Notes under the pieces: model-generated
What the model saw: the letters and a program-made list of their open reading frames with translations, nothing else
What the model was told of the DNA's origin: nothing
Databases searched by the model: none
Shown: piece by piece, positions 12,901-26,022 of the stretch
Layout: every line of letters starts with the position of its first letter
How positions within the stretch are numbered: position 1 is the stretch's first letter
Source of the DNA: Nautilus pompilius
Lineage: Eukaryota > Mollusca > Cephalopoda > Nautilida > Nautilidae
NCBI GenBank assembly: GCA_018389105.1
Contig: JACATO010000121.1
Span: 3,412,501 to 3,476,500 of the forward strand
Length of the DNA: 64,000 nt
Reading direction: 5' to 3'
Program-made: the position numbers and the translations under genes

Positions 12901-15900
12901 TCACTTACACTACCAAAGTTTTTTGGAAAATGGTCCAAATGCGAGTGAAATAAGTGAACTTTTAGAATCATGTTGCAGCCTAGCCTTTCAAATTTGCCCA
13001 GAAAGTTCTGAATTACACTCAAATGTAGTCAAAGATCTTTTCTATGCCCTGTTCATAGTTTCTCCAAACTGCCCATCCTGTCAACTTTCTGATTTGCAGC
13101 CCAACAAAGATGCCGTCTTTTACTTTTTCATAGTTGAGCATTATAAATTTACTACAGGTGGTCATATCTTCTTTTTCCAGTGTTGATTTCTTGCTCTACT
13201 GTCATTCACATAAGCAGCAGGGCATTTCTGTGTAACTGGACTTTTGACCAACAAGCATGCACAAAACCTTCAAATCTTCACTCACAAAAAACTGATGTTC
13301 ACTATATCCAACCTTTTCCAGCAGCAGCTCCAGATTCTCTGAATGTGCAATAGGCACAGAAGAATATTTGTTGCCATTGTGAAGAAGTACTCCTTTCAAA
13401 CATTTTTCAAGGAATCACTAAACAGTCTTCAGTCACTTGGTTGATATGCAGCTTCTAAGTTCTCTGTCACTTCCAGAATGTTATTGCAGTAAACAAGTGT
13501 ATTGTAGAAAAATATGGCACAAATTCATTTTCATTTTCTTGATGTCTGTACCAAGAAAATGTTGTTCCAGGAGCTTGCAGGTTTTTTGCTTGGAGTCTAG
13601 ATCTCAGAACTCTGCAGAGTCTTTTGGCAAATCCAGATCTCTAACAAAATCATTTAGCTCACTTTGTGTGAAAGGCTGAGGTTCACAGTGTTCTTCATCT
13701 GGTTTGTAGCAATCAGTATTGTCTTCAGCTTCAGTACTGTCCGATTCAGACTCTAGTATGAGCTTTTCAAGCTGTTATGATGACGGAATAAGCACAGTTG
13801 GGCCATGTTGTATAGTTCTCAGTGCAGACTGAAGGTTAGAATAGGAAATTTCTTTTTTTGTTTTTAGTGTTATAACCTTCAATATTAATAGTGCAAAAGT
13901 AACAGTCATCCATGTGGTTCTTAGGTTCAGGCCATACCATGGGTATTTCAAAATTCAATGACATCTTTCTACCTTTACTCCAGTTTTTCAAAGCCTCAAC
14001 ACAACTTCAAAAAACTGTATTTGGAGCCATGATTTATCTTGATCTCCAAGCTTCATTCCAAAATATGCATGATACACAGCAAAATGTGTGATCTTGTCTG
14101 TTTGTTTCTGTACCACAAACTACCACAAATATAACAGAATGTGTCAGGGTTATTTGTACAGCCTCTTGTTACCATGTAGGACAAATCTGAAAATATATAT
14201 GGTATCTGCATATATGTCTATATACCACCCATACAAAATAGGTGATAAGTATTGCTATAAAACTGTACGTGATGAGAAAAAAATGGGTTATTTTTGGACT
14301 CAGCACAAGAATTGATAAAACAGCCATGTATGTTGAAGTATCAGATATGTTGCATACCAGTACTTTCAAAGACATAAGAAATGAATAATTATGTATTCTA
14401 ATATCAGAGATGGCCAACTTGTTTTTGAGCTCTTTTGGAAAAAAAAAATAGAAACTGCAGTGATGTCAGAACCAACATAAATGCCATGCTGTACTATGCA
14501 CAGCTATGTATCAAAAGGTAAGTTATTACACAAAACATTTTTATTTTTGGAGTGAATTGACAGACTTCAGTGTGTGTATAACATCAAACATTTGAAAGTT
14601 TCACTATGAAAATATTTCTTACCTGTGGTGTCTGAAAAATATGAAATCACGTTGATTGTGAAAAGTGATAACCCGACGCCCTATGAACTGGGGATCAAGC
14701 GGAAACAAAGAGGCCAGAACCCTACCAACAGTATGGCCCAGACGGGTGTTGAAGTTATTTAATATCAATTCAGGTCGATGGCCCGTCAATTCTCCCACTT
14801 TCTAGAATTAAAAGATATTTAAAAGCCATATTAGTTTATTATTATTATTAATCTATTTAATTAACTCTCTGACATTCTTATCTTCTTTACACAGGATTTT
14901 AGCACATTAAACATTAAATAATTCCCATTTCTACCAAATTTAAGGTCTTTTTTTTATTGATGAATCACTTCCCATATAAAATCCTGCTGTTCTAAAGCTT
15001 TTCAATGTTAACTTCCAGAAACCCTAGCTCTGATATATCTAACATGATACTAATATTTTTCAGGATTTTTTAAAATAGACTACAAATTTTGGTCAGTAAA
15101 ACACAAAACATAAAAACAAAATAAAACACCTTGAACCTACCAATAATAACTGAGATTCAGGGAATTAGATACTTTATGGTTTTAAATTTGGCTCTTTAAA
15201 TTTTTCACTAAATTCAAGTAACAATCTTTAATTCTTCCAAATACGATCCTAGTGCATATATGGAGTGCACAAAACATTGTTTAGACTACTTCACAAAATC
15301 TATTTAGTATTCTAAACAATGACGAATGTGAAGATATTCTGCTGACTTCTAAGTTATGGATTACATGAACAAATATTGTAAATGTGAGAGTAAAGCTGTG
15401 TACAGTACCTTTATTTCCTTGCACAAGCAAACACTGGTCAGTTTAAAATGAGCAGTGGGCCCATTAGGAAGATGGATCAACAGAAAGGCATCTCAGCATG
15501 ATTAAGGAAAAACAGGGGAATGGCACACAATGCTTTCTGAAACTTATCTTTATGCAAGTGGGAAATGAATTTTTAAAGAGCAACAACTACATGCAGGCTA
15601 TTTCTGAAAATATGCATAACTTAAAAACATTTTTTACTTTAGTGTTGTGCCAGCCAGCATAATTAGTTGCCTCGAAAACAAAAATAATTTTCTCTATTTG
15701 TAACAGCAGGGTTTTGTTCTTAAGGCCCCTCTGCCCAAGAGGCCTGTGTCTGGTAGTTAAGGAATATCAGTTTAAAAATGCCTGCAAACATTTAATCCAA
15801 ATTGATATATGAATAGTGTGTATCTTTTTATGCAGAGCTGAATTAAATCTGTGGTCAGATTCTGGAGAATTCTGCTTCATAAAGCCTAATAGATGAACCA

Positions 15901-18900
15901 CCTAGTTAGGCCCTCCTTTCTAGTGAAGGGTAAGTGCCAAGTGTTAACTCACCCTCTCTTTGGTAGATACAAAGCATAAATAAAAACATTTTTGTGAATT
16001 TAATTAACAGCATAACTTTAACATTGAACACAACAATACAGAAAAGATACTTGGTGTTTTTTGGTCTTCATTGATGATAATCAAGTCAGTAAAGTCTCTG
16101 GATACAGCCTGGGGGATTATTCTTTTCAATTTTAACCCTTTGCGATGATAGTACTCAGCACTAGGCAAGCACTTCTCTAACTCCTTGCAAAACAGTTTAG
16201 TTCTCTGCAATAAAAACAATCTTTCATAAAAACTTTCACTAGTTGTAACAAGGTTTGACAAATAGATAACATTTAGACCTTTTTAATTGCAGAATGCCAG
16301 GTGTTTGCAATGTTTAGGAAGATTGTTAACAAAAAAAAAAAAAGTTTTAGACAAAGTTTGAACTGTCAAACAAGGAAGCCCCAAAACATCGAGAAATCTC
16401 CCATGGTAAGGGGTTAAAACAAATTAAGATGTATACAATTTTGCTAAGATTAAACAAACCAACAAATAAACAAAGCTTAATGCAACCTGCAAGAACACTA
16501 ACATCTGTTCAGTGAAGATCTTCTGCCTCACTTTTTACTGCTTTACAAAAATGGTAGTAATTTTTATTATCTATTACTTTTATGAGCAAAATTAAATTTT
16601 CAAAGTAGTTAACAAATATTAAATAGAAAAAAAAAATCTTAAAAGTAACTGTCACAGAAAATTTTTTATGCACACAATTTTATAAATTTTTAAAATCTCA
16701 ACACTTTAAATATAATTAATAATAATACCTATTATTATTCTAATACATGTAGTGTCAAAGAATTACTTTTTTTGAAAAAATATTTTTTTTTATATTTTTG
16801 CATACAGGAACAATTTTTTCAAATGTAGTTAGAAATCCTTTAAGTAAAACATTTCAGCTTTGAGAATTTATGCAGTAATAATAAAATTAAATAATTTTAT
16901 GACCCTCTTATGATTTAATTAGAATTTAAAAAATGCATTAAATAACAAAACTATCCTTCATTAGTATAAAAGGTTTTTATTATACCAGTGTTTTCCTTTA
17001 TTTTCACAATTTAATCTAGAATGAGCATCTTTTCGTACAGAATCAGTGTAAACCAAGTAGACACATGGAGAAATTAAAGAGAACATTATATTAACAATAA
17101 ATTCCTCGGAAAATAAAATGTTGATTATCAAATGTTTATGAATAGGTTGCAGATGATTGACAACTTCATATGCGAAGAGTTTGGTATGGATGTTTACAAT
17201 TTTCCATCAAACGTTTCTGAGAAATTGAAAACTGACACCACTTTGATCTTTTCTTCAAAAAGTAGATATCAGTTTAAACATACCATAAAAATTTACGATT
17301 ATTATTAGAATTTTTATATTTTCTTGCTGACTGGTGAACACTGCACATACATAGCTATTTTGAAAGTGGATTGTTGTAGTTGTCACTAAAGGTATTTTTC
17401 CAGTATAAGTCACATATGTCAAGAATGAAAAACTTTGTAAAAAATTTCCCACACATTTTTATTATTTTTAAAGAACAGTCATAGTAAGAAAATTTGTAAA
17501 ACTTCACAATACTTGGTAACTCTGCAATTCTGTCATCAAATAAATTGACTAAACCAAGAATACATTTTGTTAGAAAAGATTTTAATGCAATAAAACTGAA
17601 AAACTTTAAACTGAAAGTCATTGATAATAAAAAAGCAAGCAATTTATGACTGAGTTTTAGTTAAAACAACAAAAACAAATTCAAATATATTTTCAAAAGA
17701 ATTTGGCATAAACAAAAATGATGGCATCACAATGTCAATTTAAAAGCAAATTTTCTAGATGTTGAAAGACTGAAAGAAAAATTTCTTATTTCATGTATTT
17801 ACAAAACAAGTCTACATCACCATGACTATACAAATTTAATCTCCTAAATGACTCGTGTTTCAGAATGATCAAAATATGACATTTTAGAATTAATACATAC
17901 ATACATATATAGGGTGTCCATAAAGTCTCTTTACAATTTAAAAAATTTATTACAAAGGCAATTGATGAGATATCTTAATCAAATTTGTTGTATGTACTCA
18001 GTGGTTATCAAAGTTTTTAATCACATTACATTTGTGTGTTTCAGGTACCCTGCTGATGAAATAGGTAGTGTTAAATGAACCCCTATAAAAATGGCTACTC
18101 TTAAAGAGAAGGCACAATGTGTATCATGGTTTATTGAAACAAAATCGGATACGCAGACTCAGCGAAACTACAGAACTAAATATGGAAGAGATCCACCGTC
18201 ACGTCTGTCAATTCGTGCATGGTACAAGAAATTTATGGATACAGGGACAGTGTTGGATAAAGGAAGGAGTGGATGACCAAGAACATCTGAGAAAAACATC
18301 AATTGTGAAAGACAAGCTTTTGATTGTTCTCCTACAAAGTCCATCCGTACTGCTGCCGGACAGTTAGAGCTACCACGTTCAACAGTGCACAAAGTCCTAC
18401 ACAAGAATTTGCGATTGTACGCTTATAAAGTGCAACTCATACAGGCACTTGAGCCAAATGATAAACCAAGATGGAAAGAATTTGCAGTTAACATGCTGGA
18501 ACGAATTTCTGAGGATGAAACGTTCCTCACCTGAGTTTGTTTTAGTGATGAAGCAACATTTCATGTTTCAGGGAAACTGAACACATGTGAGAATCTGGGG
18601 ATCAGAACACCCCCATGTGACTAGGGAACTTCAGCGAGATAGTCCAAAAGTGAATATGTGGTGTGGGATCATGTGCAATCGAATCATTGGTCCATTTTTC
18701 TTCCACGAGAAATCAATTACTGCGTTTACCATGACCTTTTGACTGAATATGTGGCACCACAACTAGATGACCTTCAACCGACCATCATTTTCCAGCAAGA
18801 TGGTGCACCACCACATTGGGGACTGCATGTTCGCCATTTCCTAAATCAAACATTTCCAGACCGGTGGATTGGAAGAGATGGCCCAATTCCCTGGCCACCT

Positions 18901-21900
18901 CGTTCACCAGATATCACTCCCCTGGACTTCTTTCTGTGGGGTTATGTTAAAGATATCGTGTATCGAACAAAGATATGGGACATCACTGACCTAAAGCAAA
19001 AGATCACTGATGCCATTGCGACCATTGATGAGGCTATGGCTACAGCGAACATGGCAAGAAATAGAGTACCGTCTTCATGTGCTTCATGCAACTAATGGTG
19101 TCCATATAGAGGTGTATTAAATGAGGCAAGAAAACTTCAATATCTACTCCTCATTTTGTAATAATTTCCACATATTTGTATGTTCATTTGCTTTTGTAAT
19201 AAATTTTTTAAATTGTAAAGAGACTTTATGGAAACTCTGTATATAAATTCTAAACCGAACAAGAAATATCAAAATAAACCCATACCATATGATGTTTATA
19301 TGATGTAGTGATAAGAATTTTTGGTGAAGTCTGTCGCTGAAAATGTGCAGCTAGCTCATCTGTTGCTTCATCCAGCATGATCTTGATGAAAAATAACAAT
19401 ATCATCATAAAATCTAAAAATTTAGATATTTTAAAATGTGTAAAGCAAGCAAGCAATTTTTTTAAATTTCACTCTCTAACTATATGAAAATAACTGATGA
19501 CCTGATAACTAAGTCACAATTGTTGCATATTATCAAAACAAACCTATGCTCATTACAGACTATCAAAATTCAAATGAATATTCTTTGCCAATATTAGGAA
19601 ACAAAAATATTTTTGTTAAAGCTCTGCATTCTGTACATCTCTGGACAATGGATTTTGATAAATTCCAAAAATTAAACTTAAAAAATAGTTGAAACACTGG
19701 TAAGTAATGTTAACATTCTAGAAGCATCATAATTTAACAATTTTTTAAACTTGCCATAAAACTGGTAAAGTGCCATTTTTATTTGATCTGAATTAAGTAA
19801 ACAAATTTTAAATTTATCAATTAAAAAAAGAATACAAAGTGTGTATGAAAAAAGAGAAATATTTCAAAGAAAAATAAAAATTAAAACATGCATTTCAGTT
19901 TATAAACACTCACCTCTTCATCATCTTTATTTACCATTGTTTCATCTGGAATCCTCAGGCTTTCAATAGTTTGTGGCAACTGCTTTAAAACCTAAAAATG
20001 CAACAACAAAAAAAAAAAAAAAAAAAAGACTGAATGATTTTTTCCTTACCCTTCATTTTAAAAATAAATCTACCCAGGTAGTTCTTGACAATACTACAGC
20101 TTTTGTGTTTAACTCCAAAATAGCTAGCTGTATTTATAAGTAACAATAATACACACACACATATATATACTGTTCATAAACAAGTATGTGAAAATTTAAT
20201 GATATTAGTTGAAGTTTAATCACATATTTCATATAATACTAATTCATATAAAATTACTGAAGAACATTAATTTTAATCAAGAATAAAAGGAAAACTAAGC
20301 AAAACTGAAGTAAATTTAACATACTAATTTTGACTTAAATCTTTCTTGTTATCCTGGAGTTATTTTCCAAAATGTAGCTGGTATCCCATCCAAAATAGTG
20401 GGCACAATATCAGCCTCATGGACTATTCTCAAACTTAGATGTTTAATTTACCCAGACAACCCACCTGTATGTTAGCATTTAGAGCTGGCTCTTGTATGAA
20501 GCAAAGTTTGTTTATTGCAATCCTCAGTCAACTAACATTTCAAAGTAAATAATGCAGATAGAAGCACTACATCTAATGAAACATCAAACAAAACTGAAAC
20601 CCAACCCATTACAAATCCAAGTTTAATACAGAATAGAGCAAAGATTCTCATAATCAAAGCAAACAATTTCTCACAAATTAAATAACTTGTCCGGTTCTTC
20701 TATCAAAGTGCGTCATGGAAAAGAAAATCCCTTTCCAAACAAATTTACAATTTTAAACAAAAAGCCCCAGAAAACTGTGATAATATACACCATTATATAT
20801 AATATAAATGAAAATTAATTTAAATTATACCTTAGTACATTTTCAACAATAACTAAATTACAGCAACAAACAAAATACTACTGCTAAAGCAAAAAAAAAC
20901 AAACTATGCCTTGTTTAACTAGGAACTGATGAAAAGGAAAAAAACAAGTGAATACAATATCACCACCAGTATATATGTAAAGATAAAGTGTTATCATTTT
21001 TGTTACTTCATTAAATTACAGTTTATTTAAATACTTTATTCCAGATAAGAAAATTGTTTAACTTAATGTAGATATATTCAAAAAAAAAATAATAATAAAG
21101 ATTTGGAGAGTAGAACTTCTCTCCAAAACTGACATATTATCATCTCTTCTAATTTAACATTAATCTGTTTCGCCTTCCACACAATTCTATTATGAAATTG
21201 CAGAAACTACTATGGATTTTGCAGTTTTATTGTGGCTTCTCAGATTTTTTTTTTGTTTGTTTGTTTGTTTAAATTATAGCCTGTAGAATTTCTTTTAAGA
21301 AAGTTAACCCTTACAATCTGAAAACAGATATGCCCACTTTGACATTTATAGCCATTTGAGCTGAAAACAGATTATATATACGTAGATAAATTAACATTCC
21401 AGTCAACATCAAATAAAGGCATTTTTTAAAGACCAATCATGAACCATCACCAAAAATTCTACACAAATTAAAAAAAAACAAACTTTTCCTAAGATTTGCA
21501 AAGTGCAAGCATGGAACTTTTTCTTGGCTCAAAACAGAAATAATTATTCTATAAAGTGTTTCCCCTTTTATCCATCCAATTCATCTAAATATAAGTGTAG
21601 TTGAAATCATTAGAGTTGGTAATAGATCTGCCCGCTTTCTCTCAATTCATTTGGTTGAAGACCGGTAGAGCTAAACAAATTCCCGTTTTCTAGACTTCCA
21701 GTTACAAAAAAATCTGCAATATTCTAAAAGCAAAACAAATCAGCCTTCATTCGGGAGACTTCAGGAAAACTGACCGACTTTTCTAGTATAGTGACTGCAA
21801 ACTTCATTACACTTTTTCTGTACACGTGAAGTCTTAAAAATGCAAGCTTTCTACAATGCCCTTCTTCATCTTAATAGTCCCATCTTATAATCTTAGTACC

Positions 21901-22691
21901 GCGAAAACGGTTTGTGAATTTCTTTATTTGTACAACTGTAAAACTTTCAACAGTTTAGCCAGCTTACCAACCTTTTCTCCTTTCTTTATGGCTTCTTTGA
22001 CGCTCCTCTTCTTTGCCATCTTCAGCTGAAAGATTTGTCAAACCAGTGTTTTCATTAAGCTACAAGGAAAGGGAACTTCTACAGGTATCCCGAAAGACAC
22101 AGTGGCTCCCGACAAAGAGTCCAAATCTCATTTACAGGTGGTCAGAACTAGTTTCACAGTGCTACTTAGAATTAATAAGTTTGTCAGCAATGTAAGAAAA
22201 TGTTTAATTATAGATGAGAAAACGCAAATAACATTTAAGACATTTACAGGTGAACTGTAAGCACCCACTACAGTTCATTTGGAAAACAGTAAGTGGTGCC
22301 AGTAGTATTAATACCATACTTCGCATATCAATTCAAGTAAAGTAAAAACATGGACAAGGAAGCATTAGGTATATAAGGTTTTGCAACTCCAAATTACTAT
22401 TATTATTATTATTATTATTATTAACTAATCAGCAGACGGCACCCGTAGTATTATGGTAACCTTAAATCATACTTAGCATTACTGACTGGCTGAGAGACTG
22501 AATTAAAACTTCATCCTCTGCGATAACAACGACGATTTTAAAACCAAAAAAAGGGCTCTTACTTTCCTTTTCATCTGTTTCATCTCTATGAAAGCTTTCA
22601 CTCTCATTTTTTTAGTTTTTATACTTTGGAGGTTCGGCATTTCCACCACGGTTCTATCTCCAGCCTCTGCGGGATCTCCTCTCGTCGCCAT
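6944..22691 (-). CDS. RPF1: Ribosome production factor 1 (Brix-domain protein), nine coding exons
   Basis: Nucleolar Brix-domain factor needed to assemble the 60S ribosomal subunit. Exons, in transcription order: 22691-22563, 22019-21972, 19991-19914, 19381-19286, 16204-16051, 15491-15409, 14801-14623, 9313-9187, 6991-6944. They join to 313 codons with every phase closing; human RPF1 is about 349 residues. Residues 1-85 are a basic then acidic N-terminus. The Brix domain starts at [10 protein letters not shown] (103-112) and includes [40 protein letters not shown] and [20 protein letters not shown], all close to the vertebrate protein. The C-terminus [10 protein letters not shown] comes from a 48-nt exon 2.2 kb beyond exon 8. 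Start: first ATG of exon 1; other Met codons lie in frame, so the exact start is less certain. Two donors are weak (AAG|gttggt after exons 2 and 8). All larger introns carry transposons. Confidence 0.95.
7640..8460 (+). mobile_element. Decayed Tc1-like transposon in RPF1 intron 8
   Basis: Plus-strand translation, antisense to RPF1, keeps pieces of a Tc1-type transposase in order. An [12 protein letters not shown] segment near 7765 resembles the RSGRPR-TT-QD linker. At about 8225-8375 [18 protein letters not shown] corresponds to the SPDLNPIEHLWDxLxR catalytic block, followed by [14 protein letters not shown], the usual C-terminal helix. Several stops interrupt it, and the catalytic PIE is replaced (HIK), so it is inactive. 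No terminal repeats were identified; limits are approximate. Confidence 0.7.
9952..9971. repeat. Perfect 20-bp palindrome beside the pogo left terminus
   Basis: ACCCCTTGGTACCAAGGGGT equals its own reverse complement. It sits 22 bp inside the element end. No equivalent palindrome is seen at the right end, where cgattcgcaaaattgacgctcg occupies that position. Confidence 0.9.
10234..12007 (-). pseudogene. Pogo/Tigger transposase (CENP-B and DDE domains), frameshifted
   Basis: The start ATG at 12007 opens [16 protein letters not shown]-type helix-turn-helix follows in shifted frames ([19 protein letters not shown]), then a Tc5-type DNA-binding piece ([20 protein letters not shown]). The DDE core is open from 11591 to 10866: first Asp in [10 protein letters not shown], second in [11 protein letters not shown], third in [13 protein letters not shown], so all three acidic positions remain. 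A frameshift near 10890 leads to an acidic C-terminal region. A 112-bp intron fits 10600-10489 (CAG|gtgagt to tttcag|GTG), joining VDQ to VSEDDD in phase. The C-terminus ends with [15 protein letters not shown], a PIP-box-like QGKITSFF motif as in some pogo transposases. At least three frame breaks make it inactive as read. Confidence 0.88.
12740..14175 (-). pseudogene. Decayed copy of an unclassified dispersed invertebrate repeat ORF
   Basis: Read on the minus strand, fragments line up in order. [13 protein letters not shown] near 14150 is followed by [11 protein letters not shown] near 14050, [20 protein letters not shown] near 13950, [20 protein letters not shown] near 13230, [16 protein letters not shown] and [12 protein letters not shown] near 12880, and [10 protein letters not shown] near 12810. 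I recall ORFs with this block order as multicopy uncharacterised proteins of about 500-600 residues in arthropod and other invertebrate genomes, but I cannot name the family or a transposon class. Conserved Cys pairs near the start suggest metal binding. Multiple stops and frameshifts separate the blocks. It lies in RPF1 intron 7, in the sense direction. No terminal repeats seen. Confidence 0.7.
17910..19239 (+). mobile_element. Tc1/mariner-superfamily transposon with long inverted repeats, DD41D-type spacing
   Basis: Inverted repeats of about 48 bp: the left ccataaagtctctttacaat continues into a long AT block and is mirrored almost perfectly at the right end (complement of attgtaaagagactttatgg). 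TA flanks both ends (17908-17909 and 19240-19241). Total length is 1330 bp, normal for this superfamily. It is inserted in RPF1 intron 4, antisense to the gene. Near-perfect ends suggest a fairly young insertion. Confidence 0.93.
18091..19095 (+). pseudogene. Tc1/mariner-type transposase with HTH domain, broken by stops and frameshift
   Basis: Starts [14 protein letters not shown], a helix-turn-helix N-terminus of the type seen in many invertebrate IS630-like transposases (DUF4817-like), then [20 protein letters not shown]. The first catalytic Asp is in [12 protein letters not shown], the second in [13 protein letters not shown], the third in [16 protein letters not shown]. Counting residues between the second and third Asp gives 41, so DD41D rather than the DD34D of mariner. 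The breaks are a TGA at about 18274-18276, further stops near 18534 and 18622, and a frameshift near 18650. The 18658-19095 segment is open for 145 codons. Confidence 0.88.
22395..22423. repeat. (ATT)n microsatellite in RPF1 intron 1
   Basis: About ten tandem ATT units without interruption. Confidence 0.9.
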
Positions 22692-25600
22692 TTTGTGGCA
22701 GAAGTGGCGGAGTGACTCGGTAAAAGGGGGGGATAACTGGTAACGAATTAACACAATAATTAAATAGAAAACGAATTTAACCAGAGACTGGCGGGGTGGG
22801 AGGGAGAGAAAGTGCCTGAAGAAACAAACTAGATAAAACAATGGCACCTGACCCTACTCACAGTACCTCATTATTATTATTATTTTAAATCTATGAAGTT
22901 TAGGAGTTGTTTCAAAATTGCCCCAGAGATTTTTATTTCAATGTCCACCTGCCCAAACTGACATCATCATGCACGAACTGCAAATAAAATTGATTCAGAG
23001 AGATAGGATAGATAATACATTATAGATAATACATTTAATACCTCGGACGATACACTGCGCACAGAAGTAGTTAACCTGTTGGAGGAAACTATGAAAACAA
23101 TATTTACTATCAGACTTTTTACTTGTCAGGGGGAGAGAACCGTACCAAAATACGAATCTGCTTAACCCTGCCCAAAGTGTTGATAATCTTTAGTTTATCT
23201 TTAATGACTGACACAAAGCTAAGGTTCTAAAGTTACATTTATACCATATTTTGATATTTTCAGATTTAATATCATAAATGCAGCGCAAATCGAATATTTT
23301 GTAGTCATTAAAGATGACTTAGGAGATGGACTACAAAATTGAACATACATATTAGTGTAACTTTAGACAGTGAGGGCATTATAGTGTAAAGGCAGAATGC
23401 AACCGTAAATGATTACTGATTATTTAAACTGGAAAACGAAGATAGTAGTCAAAAATAAATAAATAAATAAAGTATATATATATATATAAGGGACCTTTCA
23501 GAGGTAAACAAACCACCCCAACATGTAACTAGGTCTGCTTTATGTCAGGTACACTTGGCTCTGGTAATAGTTTCTCTCTTTTCAGAACTTAATGAAGGAG
23601 CCTGCCTGTTAATATAGTTCTTTCTTGGCCTTTTACTTTCAATATTCAGCACCATTAATGCTAGTGCTCCTGATCACTATTTATCAAATGAACAAAGTTG
23701 TTGCAGAAAATTTAAATGTAGTTCATGAGTATTACAACAATAACATTCTCAGAATTTTCGTAAGTTGACACACATACAGTGCGGAATAATAATAAACAAC
23801 AACATTATTAGCATTAATGTTGATCAGCAATGTATTATAATAAACGTTTTAGTAGCAGGTGCTGTTGACCCTCAAGTTAATTACCAAATTACTGCTGTAC
23901 ACAACAAATGATCATTCTAATAATAAGTTGGGATTTGAATGGCCTACCTGATTTATGTCAAATGATCAGGAAGGTTGGGCCAGCCATCATGTTGTCACCT
24001 CAGCAGTGACTACAGGCTTCGTAGCCAAATCATTTCCTTCCTTTCTCCAGCTTTCTATGAACCCTGAAATATTTGCATAGTCCACAAGAGACCTTTTAAT
24101 GACAGCCAAACTTACATACAAGATTTTGAAAAAATGCTGCATGATTTTGTGAACAAATTCATGATTACTTGAATTTCCAACAGGTTAGTACAAAATGTTG
24201 TTGAAACAGTTGAAATACTGAGAGAGAGAGAGAGAGAGATCAGTAACAGTGCTACAGGCAGCAACTTTCCTTACAGTGATAAGTTTTGGATGTGTCTGAC
24301 ACAAAACAGAAATCAAATCTACATTCAAAACATCCATGATCACAGTAACTTAAACAGTTCAAAATAAGGCCAGTACAACTTGGCTTGGAAATTCTACCAT
24401 AGTCCTAGGTCCATAATTTCTCACTGCCATAACTTGCCAAGATGAAAAAATGATAGCCAACTAACAAGTACTGGCATAGAAAAATTCCAAGATGAAGTAG
24501 TAGTAAAGTAGTTCTTATATTTTTATTTAAAAAATTGCTACAAATTTGTTTTTAAAGGAAAAAAAAAGAAGCAAAACATAAACATTCCAAATGATAGGTT
24601 TGTCAAAGGTGAAATAAAGTATACTATTTGGTTTCTACCAAATGAGCACCATTACTTATATTTGGTGATGTAATGCATGTATTCTAGTTCACAGATCCCA
24701 AGTAATATCAATTTAAATTGCCATTCAGATTAAAATCTGTCAACAGACATTACTTCCTAGTATTATTTTTTTTCAGTCCAGCATATCCATACATTAACGT
24801 GCAGCAATGGATGCTTGTTTGCGAAACTGTTCCATAACATCAAAAGCCGATTCCTGTAGCTTCAAACACATGCATTTAAGCGTGATGAGTATGTTTGTAA
24901 AATGATGCATTAACAAACTTTAAAGTTCTTTTTTCTAAAAAAAAATTTTTTTTAAATGCAGGTTCATTTGTTGAAGAATTTTTCAGAAAACTAGGTGAGT
25001 TAAAAATTTGGACTAATTGGTGTTTCGGCTTGAAAACCAATCCTTAGGATACAAACCAACTAGCCTTAATAACAAACATTCCTCCCAGTTCTAATGGTAT
25101 TACACTAATAATGTAAGGTTAGAATATATTAAACTACTATTTTGTCAATTTAAGTGGAAACTAGTAAACCAAATCACCTATAATAGTTAAATATTCTACA
25201 AAATTTAATTGACTATTCAGCGTAAGATTGGCACCCCACATTTCCTGAGGGCTGTTTAAGGCTATTTGCATCAACTTTTAATTATTAAAGAATCAGCATA
25301 CATCATAAAAAATCCCTAGGACATTCCATTCTCAAGTACTCCCACCACTAAAAAAACCAATAATAATGAACAAAAAAGAAACAACAAAAGGCAGCTTTGT
25401 AATTTTCCTGTTTCTTCAACCTACAGAAACATTCTAGAAAATAAGTAAAGATTGGCTACTTTTTTAGCATTATAAAATCCAACACGAATAATGTTTGCCA
25501 AGATTTGTATCAATAAAATTTTTTTTTTTAATAAAACTATACCTGTATTTTTCTATGTGCATTAAAACAATTCTCCCTTTTTAAATGATGGCTAAAAGCA

Positions 25601-25785
25601 AAATGCCAAACAAGTTGTCAGTGAGAAGTAAAACAACTTTGCACATGTCAAGATCCAGAGGTCAACCATGCAGAAATCTATTAATTCCCACTCAACAACA
25701 ACGCTTGCATTCTCAAAACAAAGAGGAAAATGTCAGACAGCAATAAAGTTTTAAAAATTCTTTGAATATACTTTAGAAAACTTTC
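22692..25785. other. Gap between RPF1 5' end and C9orf72 3' end
   Basis: No protein gene recognised. About 22692-22860 should hold the RPF1 promoter and 5' UTR (a G-rich block lies at 22725-22732, no clear TATA box). Simple repeats include (ATT)n at 22395-22423 just inside RPF1 intron 1 and (GA)n at 24220-24239. The 23990-24200 part looks less AT-biased but gives only broken frames. Confidence 0.5.
24220..24239. repeat. (GA)10 microsatellite
   Basis: Uninterrupted alternating GA for 20 bases in the gap between RPF1 and C9orf72. Confidence 0.9.
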
Positions 25786-25791
25786 TTTATT
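25786..25791 (-). terminator. Candidate C9orf72 poly(A) signal
   Basis: TTTATT on the plus strand gives AATAAA on the gene strand, about 230 bases after the C9orf72 stop codon. No other perfect AATAAA was noticed between it and the stop. Confidence 0.5.
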
Positions 25792-26022
25792 CATTGAGAA
25801 ACTAGGGAAATATTTTTTTTTTTATGTTATAACTTTGATTTTCCACTTTTTAAATTGTTTTTAATATAAAATCCATCAAAATTCTAGTTTTTGTTTGCTT
25901 GAAAATAATTTTTGATCAAAATAAAAATTATTCAGTAAACAAAGCTATTAAGGATGGAATGCAATTTTCTTTCTTTTATGGAATCCACTAAAAATTTCAG
26001 CTAAAGTGTTTGTTGTTTTTTT

